From Acidobacteriota bacterium (GTDB taxonomy: Bacteria > Acidobacteriota > Blastocatellia > RBC074), in contig JAHBSF010000057.1 of NCBI GenBank assembly GCA_019639255.1, positions 1-37,019 on the forward strand: DNA of 37,019 bases, read 5' to 3'. Position 1 is the first letter of the stretch; every line of letters starts with the position of its first letter. Shown one piece after another: positions 36,957 to 37,019 of the stretch. Below the pieces are notes generated by a model. It made no database searches and was not told where the DNA came from. It saw only the letters and a list, made by a program, of their open reading frames with translations. A program made the translations under genes and the position numbers.

Positions 36957-37019
36957 GAGATAACGGAACAAACAGAATAAACGGAACAAACGGAAGGGTG
37001 TGATCTTTTCCGTCTGTTC
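36957..37019. repeat. Family 1 hairpin, cut by the window end
   Basis: GAGATAACGGAACAAACAGA and the following ATAAACGGAACAAACGGAAG form the left arm. TTTTCCGTCTGTTC at the very end starts the right arm, so the hairpin continues beyond the window. It lies 27 bases after the TPR gene stop, in the same position as other family 1 copies. Confidence 0.85.

Overview
The window looks like a chromosomal segment from a moderately GC-rich bacterium, most probably an Acidobacteriota member. The best clue is the C-terminal domain of the sugar dehydrogenase at 2581-4497, which matches the TIGR03437 type of domain first described in Solibacter. The gene mix (quinoproteins, Tat-type secreted enzymes, bacterial inositol oxygenase, TPR protein with a carboxypeptidase-regulatory-like domain) fits. 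The class (perhaps Blastocatellia) is a guess. Core genes are intact, so this is not a phage or plasmid.

Layout. 1-700: decayed transposase pieces with a mobile repeat between them. 759-2476 (+): an orphan class I glutamine amidotransferase and a MoaD-MoaE fusion. 2581-6418 (-): selB followed, one base after its stop, by a secreted PQQ-type sugar dehydrogenase. 6551-8742 (+): two zinc-ribbon membrane proteins separated by a MITE-like element, then a small secreted protein. 8854-16699 (-): smc, carrying a 560-residue intein with a LAGLIDADG endonuclease domain inside its Walker A motif, and acetyl-CoA synthetase. 16911-18161 (+): a secreted beta-propeller quinoprotein-like protein. 18268-19104 (-): myo-inositol oxygenase. 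19316-23435 (+): an EF-G-like GTPase, a class II aldolase family protein and a sugar isomerase/epimerase-like protein. 23515-23604: tRNA-Ser(GCU). 24017-29798 (+): a homocysteine methyltransferase/MTHF reductase fusion followed by MetH, a methionine and one-carbon pair. 29902-36929 (+): RluB-type pseudouridine synthase, IspH, ribosomal protein S1, SppA, an HU-type protein, a HIT protein and a TPR lipoprotein-like or secreted protein.

Three repeat families thread between these genes. Family 1 consists of hairpins whose arms are built from a 9-nt unit (CGRAAYAAA / TTTRTTYCG). The copy at 2467-2561 is a perfect 43-bp stem. Nearly every copy lies directly after a stop codon, often including it. 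Family 2 consists of two long palindromes with a GGGTACGCACGCGCC core. Family 3 consists of composite elements with 37- to 57-bp terminal inverted repeats (7131-7339, 23779-24015) and a solo part (252-329). The smc intein and the family 1 hairpins, one of which appears to have become the signal peptide of the sugar dehydrogenase, are the most unusual content. No CRISPR, prophage or clear defence system was seen.
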